From the NCBI RefSeq assembly GCF_014651035.1, contig NZ_BMWC01000001.1, positions 62,001 through 126,000 on the forward strand: a stretch of DNA of 64,000 nt. The letters run 5' to 3'. Positions within the stretch are counted from its first letter, which is position 1. Each line of letters starts with the position of its first letter. This DNA is from Streptomyces lomondensis. Lineage in GTDB: Bacteria > Actinomycetota > Actinomycetes > Streptomycetales > Streptomycetaceae. A program made the translations under genes and the position numbers. The notes under the pieces are model-generated. The model worked only from the letters and a program-made list of their open reading frames with translations. It was not told the DNA's origin and did no database searches. Positions 18,705 through 27,095 of the stretch are shown in pieces.

Positions 18705-18815
18705 CCTCCCGCACCAGCCGGAAGCCCGGCCCCCAGGCCGAGCCTCCCCGCATCAGCCGGAGGCCGGCCCCGGCCGCGCCTCCCGCACCAGTCGCCTGCC
18801 CGGATGTGCCCGGCA
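18705..18815 (+). repeat. Three degenerate 36-38 bp direct repeats between matA and matB
   Basis: Units begin at 18705, 18743 and 18779, each starting CCTCCC(C)GCA(C/T)CAG followed by CGG and a run of GCCCGGCCCC; a fragment recurs at 18842. The repeats fill most of the 198-base gap and are strongly C-rich on the plus strand. Confidence 0.6.
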
Positions 18816-18873
18816 CGCCGCAGAACCGTCCCCGCACCACCCCTCCCCGCACCACCTCGGAGTACCACCACCC

Positions 18874-21066
18874 ATGGCATCCCGTACCAGCCGTCCCGGG
18901 CCGGCGCCCCGAGCCCGTGGCGGCTCCCGGCGGCGCCGCCTGCCCATGCGCCTGCTGCTGCCCCTGCTCCTCCTCGTCGCGCTGATGGCGATGCTCATGC
19001 TGCGCGGCTACGTGCACAGCGAGATCCTCGCCGACCACCGCGTCGGACCGCCCGCGGCGAACGACCGCGTGCCGAAGGACATCCTGGAGGGCGGCCCGGT
19101 CATCGACACCCGGGACGGGCGCCCGAAGAGTCTCGGACTGCCGGACCGCGAGCTGGTCCTGACCTTCGACGACGGGCCGGACCCGATGTGGACGCCCAAG
19201 GTCCTCGACGTGCTGAAGAAGCACGACGCCCGGGCCGTCTTCTTCATCACCGGCACCATGGCGTCCCGCTACCCGGGCCTCGTCCAGCGCATGGTCGACG
19301 AGGGCCACGAGATCGGGCTGCACACCTTCAACCACCCGGACCTGTCGCTCCAGAGCAGGAACCGCGTCGACTGGGAGCTGTCGCAGAACCAGCTCGCGCT
19401 GGCCGGCGCCGCGGGCATCCGCACCTCGCTGTTCCGCCCGCCCTACTCGTCGTTCGCCCAGAACATGGACAACAAGTCGTGGCCGGTGACCGAGTACATC
19501 GGCAGCAAGGGCTACATCACCATCGTCAACGACACCGACAGCGAGGACTGGCGCCGGCCCGGGGTCGAGAAGATCATCAGCAACGCCACGCCGAAGAACG
19601 GCGAGGGCGCCATCGTGCTGATGCACGACTCCGGCGGCGACCGCTCCCAGACCGTGGCCGCCCTCGACCGGTTCATCACCGGGCTGCAGGACCAGGGCTA
19701 CCGCTTCGACACCCTCACCGCCGCCCTGGACGCCCCCAGCGCGCACACCCCGGTCGCGGGAGTGGAGTCGCTCAAGGGCGAGGCCTGGGTCTTCCTCGTG
19801 CAGGCCTCCGAGAAGACCACCGGGTTCCTCGTCGCCGGCCTCGCCGTGGTCGGCGTGCTGGTCTTCGGGCGTCTGGGACTGATGCTGATCCTCTCCGTCG
19901 CGCACGCCCGCCGCGTCCGCCGCCGGAACTTCAGCTGGGGCACGCCCGTCACGGAACCGGTGTCCGTCCTCGTGCCCGCCTACAACGAGGCCAAGTGCAT
20001 CGAGCAGACGGTCCGTTCGCTGGTCGCCAGCGACCATCCCATCGAGGTGCTGGTCATCGACGACGGCTCCAGCGACGGCACCGCCCGCATCGTCGAGAAC
20101 CTCGGCCTGCCCGGCGTACGGGTCGTCCGCCAGCTCAACGCGGGCAAGCCCGCCGCCCTCAACCGCGGGATCGCCAACGCCCGCCACGACATCATCGTGA
20201 TGATGGACGGCGACACCGTCTTCGAGACGACCACCGTCCGCGAACTCGTCCAGCCCTTCGGCGACCCGCGGGTGGGCGCCGTCGCGGGCAACGCCAAGGT
20301 CGGCAACCGGAACTCGCTCATCGGTGCCTGGCAGCACATCGAGTACGTGATGGGCTTCAACCTCGACCGCCGCATGTACGACGTGCTGCGCTGCATGCCC
20401 ACCATCCCCGGCGCGGTCGGCGCGTTCCGGCGCAGCGCCCTGGAACGCGTCGGCGGCATGAGCGACGACACGCTCGCCGAGGACACCGACATCACCATGG
20501 CCCTGCACCGCGACGGCTGGCACGTGGTCTACGCGGAGAAGGCCATCGCCTGGACCGAGGCCCCGGAGTCCGTCCAGCAGCTGTGGTCCCAGCGCTACCG
20601 CTGGTCGTACGGCACGATGCAGGCCATCTGGAAGCACCGCCGGGCCCTCGTCGACCGCGGACCCTCGGGCCGCTTCGGCCGCGTCGGACTGCCGCTGGTC
20701 TCCATGTTCATGGTCGTGGCCCCGCTGCTGGCCCCGCTGATCGACGTGTTCCTCCTCTACGGGCTCGTGTTCGGCCCGACCGAGAAGACCATCGGCGCCT
20801 GGCTGGGCGTTCTCGCGGTGCAAGGGGTGTGCGCGGCCTACGCGTTCCACCTCGACAAGGAACGCATGACCCACCTGATCTCGCTCCCGCTCCAGCAGCT
20901 CCTGTACCGCCAGCTCATGTACGTCGTCCTGCTCCAGTCCTGGATCACCGCTCTCACCGGCGGCCGGCTGCGCTGGCAGAAACTGCGGCGCACGGGCGCG
21001 GTGGGCCTGCCCGGGGGCGGAACCGGCGCACCCCAGCAGCGGGTGGACGGGCGGCCGGTCGCATGA
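18874..21066 (+). CDS. matB: MatB, polysaccharide deacetylase fused to GT2 glycosyltransferase
   Basis: A 730-residue bifunctional membrane enzyme. After an N-terminal helix (about 26-44) comes an outer NodB-type deacetylase domain (about 95-270) with the metal motifs TFDDGPD and HTFNHPD. A helix near 335-355 leads to a GT2 domain with DDGSSDGT, MMDGDT (DxD), EDTD and QRYRW, then further helices. This pairs polymer synthesis of beta-linked GlcNAc with partial deacetylation, as reported for MatB in making poly-beta-1,6-GlcNAc for pellet formation and adhesion (recalled). The start is ATG 18874 with GGAG at 18858-18861. The acyltransferase gene overlaps its stop. Confidence 0.88.
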   Translation: MASRTSRPGPAPRARGGSRRRRLPMRLLLPLLLLVALMAMLMLRGYVHSEILADHRVGPPAANDRVPKDILEGGPVIDTRDGRPKSLGLPDRELVLTFDDGPDPMWTPKVLDVLKKHDARAVFFITGTMASRYPGLVQRMVDEGHEIGLHTFNHPDLSLQSRNRVDWELSQNQLALAGAAGIRTSLFRPPYSSFAQNMDNKSWPVTEYIGSKGYITIVNDTDSEDWRRPGVEKIISNATPKNGEGAIVLMHDSGGDRSQTVAALDRFITGLQDQGYRFDTLTAALDAPSAHTPVAGVESLKGEAWVFLVQASEKTTGFLVAGLAVVGVLVFGRLGLMLILSVAHARRVRRRNFSWGTPVTEPVSVLVPAYNEAKCIEQTVRSLVASDHPIEVLVIDDGSSDGTARIVENLGLPGVRVVRQLNAGKPAALNRGIANARHDIIVMMDGDTVFETTTVRELVQPFGDPRVGAVAGNAKVGNRNSLIGAWQHIEYVMGFNLDRRMYDVLRCMPTIPGAVGAFRRSALERVGGMSDDTLAEDTDITMALHRDGWHVVYAEKAIAWTEAPESVQQLWSQRYRWSYGTMQAIWKHRRALVDRGPSGRFGRVGLPLVSMFMVVAPLLAPLIDVFLLYGLVFGPTEKTIGAWLGVLAVQGVCAAYAFHLDKERMTHLISLPLQQLLYRQLMYVVLLQSWITALTGGRLRWQKLRRTGAVGLPGGGTGAPQQRVDGRPVA

Positions 21067-22268
21067 CCACGGCACCCGTGGCCGAGGCTCCGCAGCAGGA
21101 GCAGGCCCCGGCCACACGGCCCGGACGCGACCGGTACTTCGACCTGCTGCGGGCCCTCGCCCTGTTCCGTGTCGTGCTCTACCACCTGACGGGCTGGGCC
21201 TGGCTGCCGCTGGTGTTCCCGTCCATGGGCGTGATGTTCGCCCTCGCCGGCAACCTCATGGCCCGGTCGCTCAAGCGCCCGCCCGGCCAGGTGATCCGCG
21301 GCCGGATGCGGCGGCTGCTGCCCCCGCTGTGGGTGCTGGGCGTCGTCGGCGTCACCGGCATGGTCCTCCAGGGCTGGGGACCGGACGCGGACGGGCACCC
21401 CGGCTGGTGGTGGCTCCACCTCGCCTTCTGGATCGTCCCGTTCAGCGACCCGCCGTACGCCCAGGGACTGCCCGCTGTGCACGGCTTCCTCGGCGAGGAC
21501 TGGGCCGCCGAACTCGCGGGCCCGCTGTGGTACATCCGCGCCTACCTCTGGTTCCTCCTGCTCTCCCCGCTGCTGCTGAAGGCCCTGCGCGCCCTGCCGG
21601 CCGTCACGCTCCTCGCGCCGATCGCCCTGGCGGTCGCCTTCGAGCAGAGCTGGCTCGCGCTGCCCGGCGAGCGGATCCCCTCGGCGCTCACGGACCTCTC
21701 CACCTTCGGCGCCTGCTGGATCCTCGGCATGGCCCACCAGGAGGGCATCCTGCGGCGGCTGCCGCGCTACGTCGTCCCGTCCGTGGCACCCCTGATCGCC
21801 CTGGTGGGCCTCTGGCAGGCCCTGCGCCACGACTTCGGCACCGGCCACGACCTGGACAGCATGCCCCTGGCCCAGGCCCTGTGGTCCTTCGGCACGGTGC
21901 TGTTGCTGCTGCACATCAGCCCGTCCTGGTCCGAGTGGCCGCGCCGGCTGCGCCGCTGGGCCGGGCCGATCGGTCTGCTCAACTCCCGGGCCGTGACCGT
22001 CTACCTGTGGCACAACACCTGCATCCTGGTCGCCGCCACGCTGTGGGACCGGCTGTGGGGCTTCCCCGTGCTGGAGCAGAACGTCCCCGGGCTGCTGGAG
22101 AGCCCCTGGCCGGTGCTGGTCCTGGTCTGGCTGCTGATCGGCGGCTGCGTCCTGGCGTTCGGCTGGGTGGAGGACCTGGCGGCGAAGCGGAAACCCCGGT
22201 TGTGGCCGAAAAGTGAGCCTCGGGTGAGGGTTCGGGGGAGCCGGAGGGGTCGGGCACCTGGCGGCTAA
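21063..22268 (+). CDS. Membrane acyltransferase (acyltransferase 3 family)
   Basis: A 401-residue polytopic membrane protein of the acyltransferase 3 family, with about ten helices, the N-terminal DRYFDLLRALALFRVVLYH (the conserved Arg and active-site-type His of the family) and WLWH-like YLWHN near the end. Such enzymes acylate sugars or polymers at the membrane. The ATG overlaps the matB stop (ATGA at 21063-21066), so it is translated with matB and may modify the same polysaccharide (inference). The tail after residue ~375 is very basic. Confidence 0.82.
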   Translation: MTTAPVAEAPQQEQAPATRPGRDRYFDLLRALALFRVVLYHLTGWAWLPLVFPSMGVMFALAGNLMARSLKRPPGQVIRGRMRRLLPPLWVLGVVGVTGMVLQGWGPDADGHPGWWWLHLAFWIVPFSDPPYAQGLPAVHGFLGEDWAAELAGPLWYIRAYLWFLLLSPLLLKALRALPAVTLLAPIALAVAFEQSWLALPGERIPSALTDLSTFGACWILGMAHQEGILRRLPRYVVPSVAPLIALVGLWQALRHDFGTGHDLDSMPLAQALWSFGTVLLLLHISPSWSEWPRRLRRWAGPIGLLNSRAVTVYLWHNTCILVAATLWDRLWGFPVLEQNVPGLLESPWPVLVLVWLLIGGCVLAFGWVEDLAAKRKPRLWPKSEPRVRVRGSRRGRAPGG

Positions 22269-22349
22269 GCTGGGCCGGCATCGACGGGGGCGGGCGATGA
22301 GCGGCCCTTGACGAGGGTCCCTTTTCGGTCGCAGGTGAGAGAACGACAC

Positions 22350-22979
22350 GTGAGACAAGCACCGACAGCACAACCGGCCGGACCGCGCGCGCCGGTCTTC
22401 GGGCTGATCACGCCCGAGGACTGGTTCCGCGTCCCGCTGCTGCCCGCCGACCGCCGCGAGGCGTCCGTGAGCGCGCTGATCCGGCGGCAGTTCGCGGGCG
22501 TCGACGACCAGCCCGTGCTGCGCCGGAAGGCCGAGGAGCAGCTGCTCGGCACGGCCGAGGCGGCGGTCGAGCAGGGCGGCGTGGTGCTGTACCTGTCGTT
22601 CCTGGAGGCGGGCGGCATCCCGCTGTCGGCCTCTCTGCTCATCTCCCGCCTGTACGAGAGGTTCGACGGCCTGGACGCCGTCGCCGCTCTGGCCGGCTCC
22701 GGCGAGGTCACGCTGGAGACGCTGCCCGCCGTGGGACGCGTGGCCCGGCTCCGGCGGCAGGAGCGGACGAAGCAGTCGCGCAAGCTGGGCTCCGAGTTCG
22801 AGGACACCGTCGTCGAGTACTTCGTGCCGGTCCCAGGCCGCGACGAGGTGCTGATGCTGACGTTCAGCACCCCGCTGGAGCCGATCGCGGACGCCATGGT
22901 GGAGTTGTTCGACGCGGTGGCCGGAACCTTGCGCTGGCAGCACCGCGACGAGGAGCGGACGGGGGAGGAACCCGAGTGA
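22350..22979 (+). CDS. Unrecognised protein, first gene of a WXG/T7SS-like cassette
   Basis: A 209-residue soluble protein with no signal peptide. Predicted layout: ITPEDWFRVPLLP, a helical part, then strands (GVVLYLSFLEAGGIPLSASL) and a C-terminal stretch YFVPVPGRDEVLMLTFSTPLE followed by an amphipathic helix. The fourth gene of this cassette has the same order of elements, so the two may share a fold. The start is GTG at 22350, with in-frame GTG at 22335 and TTG at 22308 as alternatives. Its stop overlaps the next start (GTGA). It may be a chaperone or partner for the WXG protein (inference). Confidence 0.6.
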   Translation: MRQAPTAQPAGPRAPVFGLITPEDWFRVPLLPADRREASVSALIRRQFAGVDDQPVLRRKAEEQLLGTAEAAVEQGGVVLYLSFLEAGGIPLSASLLISRLYERFDGLDAVAALAGSGEVTLETLPAVGRVARLRRQERTKQSRKLGSEFEDTVVEYFVPVPGRDEVLMLTFSTPLEPIADAMVELFDAVAGTLRWQHRDEERTGEEPE

Positions 22980-23278
22980 GCAAGAAGCTCAGGGTCTCGA
23001 CGCAGGATCTCGAGACGGCCGGAACCGGCCTGCGGACGGTGGCGACCGAGCTGGAAGGGCTCGACAAGCTCATGGACGCCTACGACCGCCGGACCGTCGG
23101 CCACCAGACGCTGCACGACCGGCTCCAGGAGTTCTCCGACGGCTGGGACGACAACCGCAAGAAGATGATCGAGGAGATCAAGGGGCTCGGCACCATCGCC
23201 AAGGAGGCCGGGAAGGCCTACACCGAGCTCGACACCGCGCTGTACAACGCGCTCACGGGCAAGGGGAAGAAGAAGTGA
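22976..23278 (+). CDS. WXG100/EspC-like small helical protein
   Basis: A 100-residue, all-helical, charged protein. It looks like two long helices joined near GWDD (DGWDDNRKKM), the place where WXG100 proteins have W-x-G; the N-terminus LRVSTQDLETAGTGLRTVA also resembles EspC-type type VII targets. No signal peptide. Both ends overlap neighbours by four bases (GTGA), so the four genes form one translationally coupled operon. Probable role: secreted partner or dimer half of a type VII substrate (inference from fold). Confidence 0.65.
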   Translation: MSKKLRVSTQDLETAGTGLRTVATELEGLDKLMDAYDRRTVGHQTLHDRLQEFSDGWDDNRKKMIEEIKGLGTIAKEAGKAYTELDTALYNALTGKGKKK

Positions 23279-24666
23279 CCCGCCCCGCCGACCACCGGTG
23301 GGAGGTGCTGGGGGAGAGCAGCGATCCCGTGCCCGGCGACGTCCACGACATGAAGGCCCTGGCCCGCCGGTTCACGGCCACGGCCGAGACCATCACCAAG
23401 ACCGCCGAAGCGCTGCGCCGGATCGGCAACCTGGAGAGCTGGGACTCCGAGGCCGGACGCGCCTTCGCCGAGAAGGCGAACGAGACGGCCAAGACGGTGA
23501 GCAAGGCCCACGACCGCTACGCGGACGCCGGGGTCGCCCTCAAGGACTACTCCACCGACCTGGAGACGATCCAGGGCGAGGCCGACAAGCTCCTCACTCA
23601 GGCCGAGACGAAACAGAACAGCCTGACCACGGCCAAGAGCAAGGCCGAGAACCCGCCCAAGGGCACCGACGACGCCGGACAGGACAAGCTCGACAAGGCG
23701 GTCACCGACCTCCAGGAGGGCCTGGACGGGCTGCGCGGCCAGCTCGACAAGCTGAAGACCCGTCACAAGGAGGCCGGCGACAAGGCGGCCAAGCGCATTC
23801 ACGACACCACCGAGGGCGACGGCCTCAACGACGGCTGGCTGGACGACCTGCGCGACACCCTGAAGATCGTCAGCGAGATCACGGGAGCGATCGCCGCCGT
23901 CTGCGGGGTGCTGTCCCTGCTCGTCGGCTGGATCCCCGTCATCGGGCAGGCCCTGGCCGGTGTGCTCGGCACCATCGCCCTGGTGATGACGGCGATCTCA
24001 CTGGTCTGCCATGTGCTGCTCGCCATCAACGGCGACGGCTCCTGGGGCGACGTGGCGATCGACGTGCTCGGCCTCGCCACGTTCGGCATCGGCCGCGTCT
24101 TCTCCGCGGGCGCCAAGGCCGCCGCCACCGTCGGCCGCAGCCGCGTCTGGACGGCGGCCACGCAGTACGTGCGCGGCTGGAACCCGGGCATGAACTCGGC
24201 CGCGCGCCGCGCGCTCGTCGAGTCCATGGTCGGGGCCCGGGCCGGAGCGCGCCCCGGGGCGGCCCTGCCCGACGTGGGTCTCAGGGCGGCCTTCCGGGGC
24301 CTGCCGAGCTCCTTCGCGGACGACCTGGCCACCATCCGTGGCAACTGGCGGGACCTGTTCAAAGTCGGCGACAACCTCTCGGCGGCCCGCGACGCCTACA
24401 CCGCCGCCGGTCCGCGCGGCCTGGCCAGCATGTACGCGGGGCCGGGCATGGTCGACGAACTCTCGCGCATCAAGAACATCGACCCGGCGGACCTGGCCTT
24501 CATCGGCACACCCGACGCGTTCAAGCAGGCCATGGCGTACAACGCGGTGGGCCTCGGCGGCACCGGGACGGGCGCGGCCTCCGACACCAACAGCTTCGTC
24601 GGCCTGTTCGGCGGCGACCCGGAGATCGACGTCACCGGGTCCGACGCCTCGCTGGCCGGGGTGTGA
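23275..24666 (+). CDS. Putative type VII secreted protein with N-terminal T7SS signal and membrane helices
   Basis: A 463-residue protein. Residues 8-70 (WEVLGESSDPVPGDVHDMKA..., ESWDSEAGRAFAEKANE) match the layout of the actinobacterial T7SS-signal module that heads many type VII cargo proteins. A coiled-coil region runs to about 175, two hydrophobic helices lie at about 200-225 and 228-250, and the last ~190 residues carry no domain I know, with a Gly/Thr-rich end. It could be a toxin-like cargo or a pore-forming protein. The start GTG 23275 overlaps the previous stop. No T7SS machinery (EccC, EccD) gene is in the window. Confidence 0.65.
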   Translation: MTRPADHRWEVLGESSDPVPGDVHDMKALARRFTATAETITKTAEALRRIGNLESWDSEAGRAFAEKANETAKTVSKAHDRYADAGVALKDYSTDLETIQGEADKLLTQAETKQNSLTTAKSKAENPPKGTDDAGQDKLDKAVTDLQEGLDGLRGQLDKLKTRHKEAGDKAAKRIHDTTEGDGLNDGWLDDLRDTLKIVSEITGAIAAVCGVLSLLVGWIPVIGQALAGVLGTIALVMTAISLVCHVLLAINGDGSWGDVAIDVLGLATFGIGRVFSAGAKAAATVGRSRVWTAATQYVRGWNPGMNSAARRALVESMVGARAGARPGAALPDVGLRAAFRGLPSSFADDLATIRGNWRDLFKVGDNLSAARDAYTAAGPRGLASMYAGPGMVDELSRIKNIDPADLAFIGTPDAFKQAMAYNAVGLGGTGTGAASDTNSFVGLFGGDPEIDVTGSDASLAGV

Positions 24667-25265
24667 GCGCGGCCATGACGGATCCGGCGGAGTGGCGGGA
24701 GTGCCGGGTGGCGCTGCCCGCCCACCACAACTGGCTGGTCCTGGACCTGCCGAGCGAGGACCCCGAGGCGTGGGCGCGCACCCTCGCCGAGCAGCACCTC
24801 GGCGGTGACGTACCCGAGCAGTGGCGCGAGGCGTTCGCGACGGACCTGCTCTGGTACTGGGGCGCGGCGGTCCGGCAGGGCGCCCTGTGCGCGGCGGTCC
24901 TGGCACCCCAGGACGGGCCCGTCGTGGCGAGTTACACGGTGCGCGAGCTGACCGTCCCGCCGGAATCCCGCACGGTGGCCGCGTTCCGGGCCGAGGCGGA
25001 GTGCGCGCCGGGCCCGTACTTCGGCGACGGCCAGGTCCTCACCGAGGTCGAGCTGCCCCTGGGACCGGCCCTGCGCGTGCACCGCCAGGAGCCGACGGAC
25101 CCGGAGGCGGACAGCGGGACGGTGGTGGAGGGCATCGCTCACTACGTCCTGCCGAGCCGGTACCCCACGGCACTGGAGTGCCGGCTGCTGTGGACGTCGC
25201 TGGGGCTCGGCGCGGAGCTCGTCAAGGTCGCCGACGAGCTGGCGGACTCACTGCGCCTGGCGTGA
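24663..25265 (+). CDS. Unrecognised protein, fourth gene of the WXG/T7SS-like cassette
   Basis: A 200-residue soluble protein. The order VALPAHHNWLVLDLP, a helix pair, GALCAAVLAPQDGPVVASYTV, LPLGPALRVHRQEP, IAHYVLPSRYPTALECRLLWTSLG and a final helix parallels the first gene of the cassette. The start GTG 24663 overlaps the previous stop by four bases, like the two junctions before it; ATG 24675 is an alternative. It could be an immunity protein or chaperone for the preceding cargo (inference). The 3' end overlaps the convergent gene by 18 bases. Confidence 0.6.
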   Translation: MSAAMTDPAEWRECRVALPAHHNWLVLDLPSEDPEAWARTLAEQHLGGDVPEQWREAFATDLLWYWGAAVRQGALCAAVLAPQDGPVVASYTVRELTVPPESRTVAAFRAEAECAPGPYFGDGQVLTEVELPLGPALRVHRQEPTDPEADSGTVVEGIAHYVLPSRYPTALECRLLWTSLGLGAELVKVADELADSLRLA

Positions 25266-25790
25266 CGCGGACGGCCCGCGGAGCTTGCCGAACCCGTCGC
25301 CCAGGCCGAGCCGCTCCCAGGGCACCATCGCGAGCGGCATCCAGCTGAACCCGACGGCGAAGACGGCGACGACCGTGGTGAGCTGCCCCGGGAGAAACCA
25401 CCCCAGCTGGGCGGCCAGGAGCGACACGACCAGCAGGAGGACGTCGAAGACCAGCACCGCCAGCACCTTGCGGGCGGCGGCCGCGGGACCGACGCGGGGC
25501 GTGTCCTCGTTCCCCCGCACCATGCCGAAGAGGATCACCGGCAGCATCAGCCCGGTCAGCCCGCCGGCCGCGATGCCTCCGACGATCAGCGCGTTGTGCC
25601 CGTCGTCGGGGACCATGTTCGACAGGGGGCCCGGGTCCACCGCCCGGCCCAGCAGGGCCACGGCCGCGAACGCGCCGAGCGTCGCCGTCGCCAGCACGAG
25701 GAGCACTCCCGCTCCGAAGGCGACGTTTCCGGCGGCGGAGCGCTGCGGGCGCGGCGCCTTCGGCCGTTCGGCCCCCGACTCAGCGGACAT
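25248..25790 (-). CDS. Four-helix membrane protein of unknown function
   Basis: A 180-residue protein with a charged N-terminus and four hydrophobic helices at about 21-48, 66-90, 108-130 and 137-155. No family motif recognised. The start is ATG at 25790 with GGGGAGAG just upstream on the minus strand. It is convergent with, and slightly overlaps, the end of the WXG cassette, and divergent from the gene at 25915. Confidence 0.7.
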   Translation of the reverse strand: MSAESGAERPKAPRPQRSAAGNVAFGAGVLLVLATATLGAFAAVALLGRAVDPGPLSNMVPDDGHNALIVGGIAAGGLTGLMLPVILFGMVRGNEDTPRVGPAAAARKVLAVLVFDVLLLVVSLLAAQLGWFLPGQLTTVVAVFAVGFSWMPLAMVPWERLGLGDGFGKLRGPSASRQAQ

Positions 25791-25914
25791 GGACTCTCCC
25801 CTTCCCGTGTGGGGTCCGCTAGAGGATAACGGGGCCCCGTTCCCCGGGGGTGTGCCGGTGTGGAAAACTGCCCCGGTTGCGCTTGTGAACGACGTGGGCG
25901 GCGGGAGCGGTGGG

Positions 25915-26922
25915 ATGAGTAAGCGGCAGACACGGAAGATGCTGCGGCTGATGGCGAGCGGGGAACCGGTCGAGCTCACCAGCCCGATGGCGTCCGTGAA
26001 GAAACTCGCCCGGCTGGCCTTCATCGCCCAGCAGTTCGGGTACGAGTACGCCGACGTCCGGCAGAGCAGCGGCCGCAGCGGCGCGCTCACCATGCTGATC
26101 CTGCCCGACCCCAGCCCACAGGCCCGGGCCCGGGCCGCGCAGAACTGGGCGCAGTACCCGGGCGCCGCCGACGGCGTCTCCCTGCCGCCGCTCGTGCCCG
26201 ACGCGTTCGAGCTCCTCAAGGCCCGCATCAACTTCGACCTCACCGGCAAGAACGCCGAGAAGCGCATGGGGTACGGGGCCATCGGCGTCACCGTCGGCTG
26301 CGTGATCCTCGCCTTCCGCTTCGGGGGCGAGTCGTCCGACTTCCTCGCGGCCGGTGCGGTGTGGCTGCTGTTCATGGCGGTCTTCGGCATCGGCCTGCTG
26401 GTCACCCGCAGGCGCAACGCCAAGTTCGCGGCCCGGTTGCAGGCGGCCGACTTCACGCCGGTGACGGACGGGAACGGGCGGACGCGGTACCTGCCGCCGG
26501 GGGCGCAGATACCGGGACAGGCGAATCCGTTCGCGGGCGGGCCCTACGGCGGACCGTACGGCGCTCCGCAGGCCGGGGCGCCGGGGCAGGCGCCCGGGAT
26601 GCCCGGACCGTACGCCCAGCCGGCGCCGCACGCCGCGCAGCCCGCGCCCGGTCCGTACGCCGCGCCCGCGCCCGGCCCGTACGGTGCTCAGCCGGCACCC
26701 GGTCCGTACGGAGGCCAGCCGGCACCCGGTCCGTACGGAGGCCAGCCGGCGCCTGGTCCGTACGGAGGCCAGCCGGCGCCTGGTCCGTACGGAGGTCACC
26801 CGGCGCCCGGTCCGCATGGAGGCCAGCCCGCGCCCGGCCCCTACGGTGCTCAGCCCGCGCCCGGCCCCTACAGTCAGCCGTACCCGCAGCAGAACCCCCA
26901 CTGGCAGCCCCCGCAGCACTGA
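25915..26922 (+). CDS. Membrane protein with Pro/Gly/Tyr repeat tail
   Basis: A 335-residue protein. A soluble N-terminal part (about 1-115) is followed by two hydrophobic helices at about 119-136 and 141-160, then a cytoplasm-sized linker and a C-terminal tail of (GPYGGQPAP)n encoded by 27-bp tandem repeats. The start is ATG 25915 with GGGAG at 25903-25907; the frame is open far upstream but codon use does not support it. Function unknown. The tail resembles low-complexity regions of actinobacterial envelope proteins. Confidence 0.7.
   Translation: MSKRQTRKMLRLMASGEPVELTSPMASVKKLARLAFIAQQFGYEYADVRQSSGRSGALTMLILPDPSPQARARAAQNWAQYPGAADGVSLPPLVPDAFELLKARINFDLTGKNAEKRMGYGAIGVTVGCVILAFRFGGESSDFLAAGAVWLLFMAVFGIGLLVTRRRNAKFAARLQAADFTPVTDGNGRTRYLPPGAQIPGQANPFAGGPYGGPYGAPQAGAPGQAPGMPGPYAQPAPHAAQPAPGPYAAPAPGPYGAQPAPGPYGGQPAPGPYGGQPAPGPYGGQPAPGPYGGHPAPGPHGGQPAPGPYGAQPAPGPYSQPYPQQNPHWQPPQH
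26674..26862 (+). repeat. Seven tandem 27-bp coding repeats
   Basis: Units start at 26674, 26701, 26728, 26755, 26782, 26809 and 26836. The inner units (26701-26781) are nearly identical and the outer ones diverged. Each encodes nine residues, GPYGGQPAP or a variant. Such arrays are prone to change in copy number. Confidence 0.9.
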
Positions 26923-26991
26923 GACGACCCCGTCTCCCCGCCCGAATCCCCCGGAACCTCTCATCCCGCCCGGGCGCGGGGTGAGAGCAAA

Positions 26992-27007
26992 GTTCCCTGA
27001 CGGTCAC
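26992..27007 (-). promoter_or_regulatory. GlnR-box-like site upstream of narK
   Basis: The minus strand reads GTGAC, six bases, GGAAC, close to the GlnR half-site pair gTnAC-n6-GaAAC. It lies about 90 bases before narK, whose regulation by GlnR and NnaR is known in S. coelicolor (recalled). Confidence 0.4.
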
Positions 27008-27095
27008 TCGTCGGCACAGCCAGGAAACGCGCCCTCCCTACCTTCGGGGTCAGCCACTCGAAGTACGAACGAGTCCCGGAGCAAGTGGAGGCGTC

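Noticed and set aside
26674..26862. Possible CRISPR array because of seven equal repeats
   Set aside because: The repeats touch each other without unique spacers and stay in frame in a coding region; no cas genes are present.
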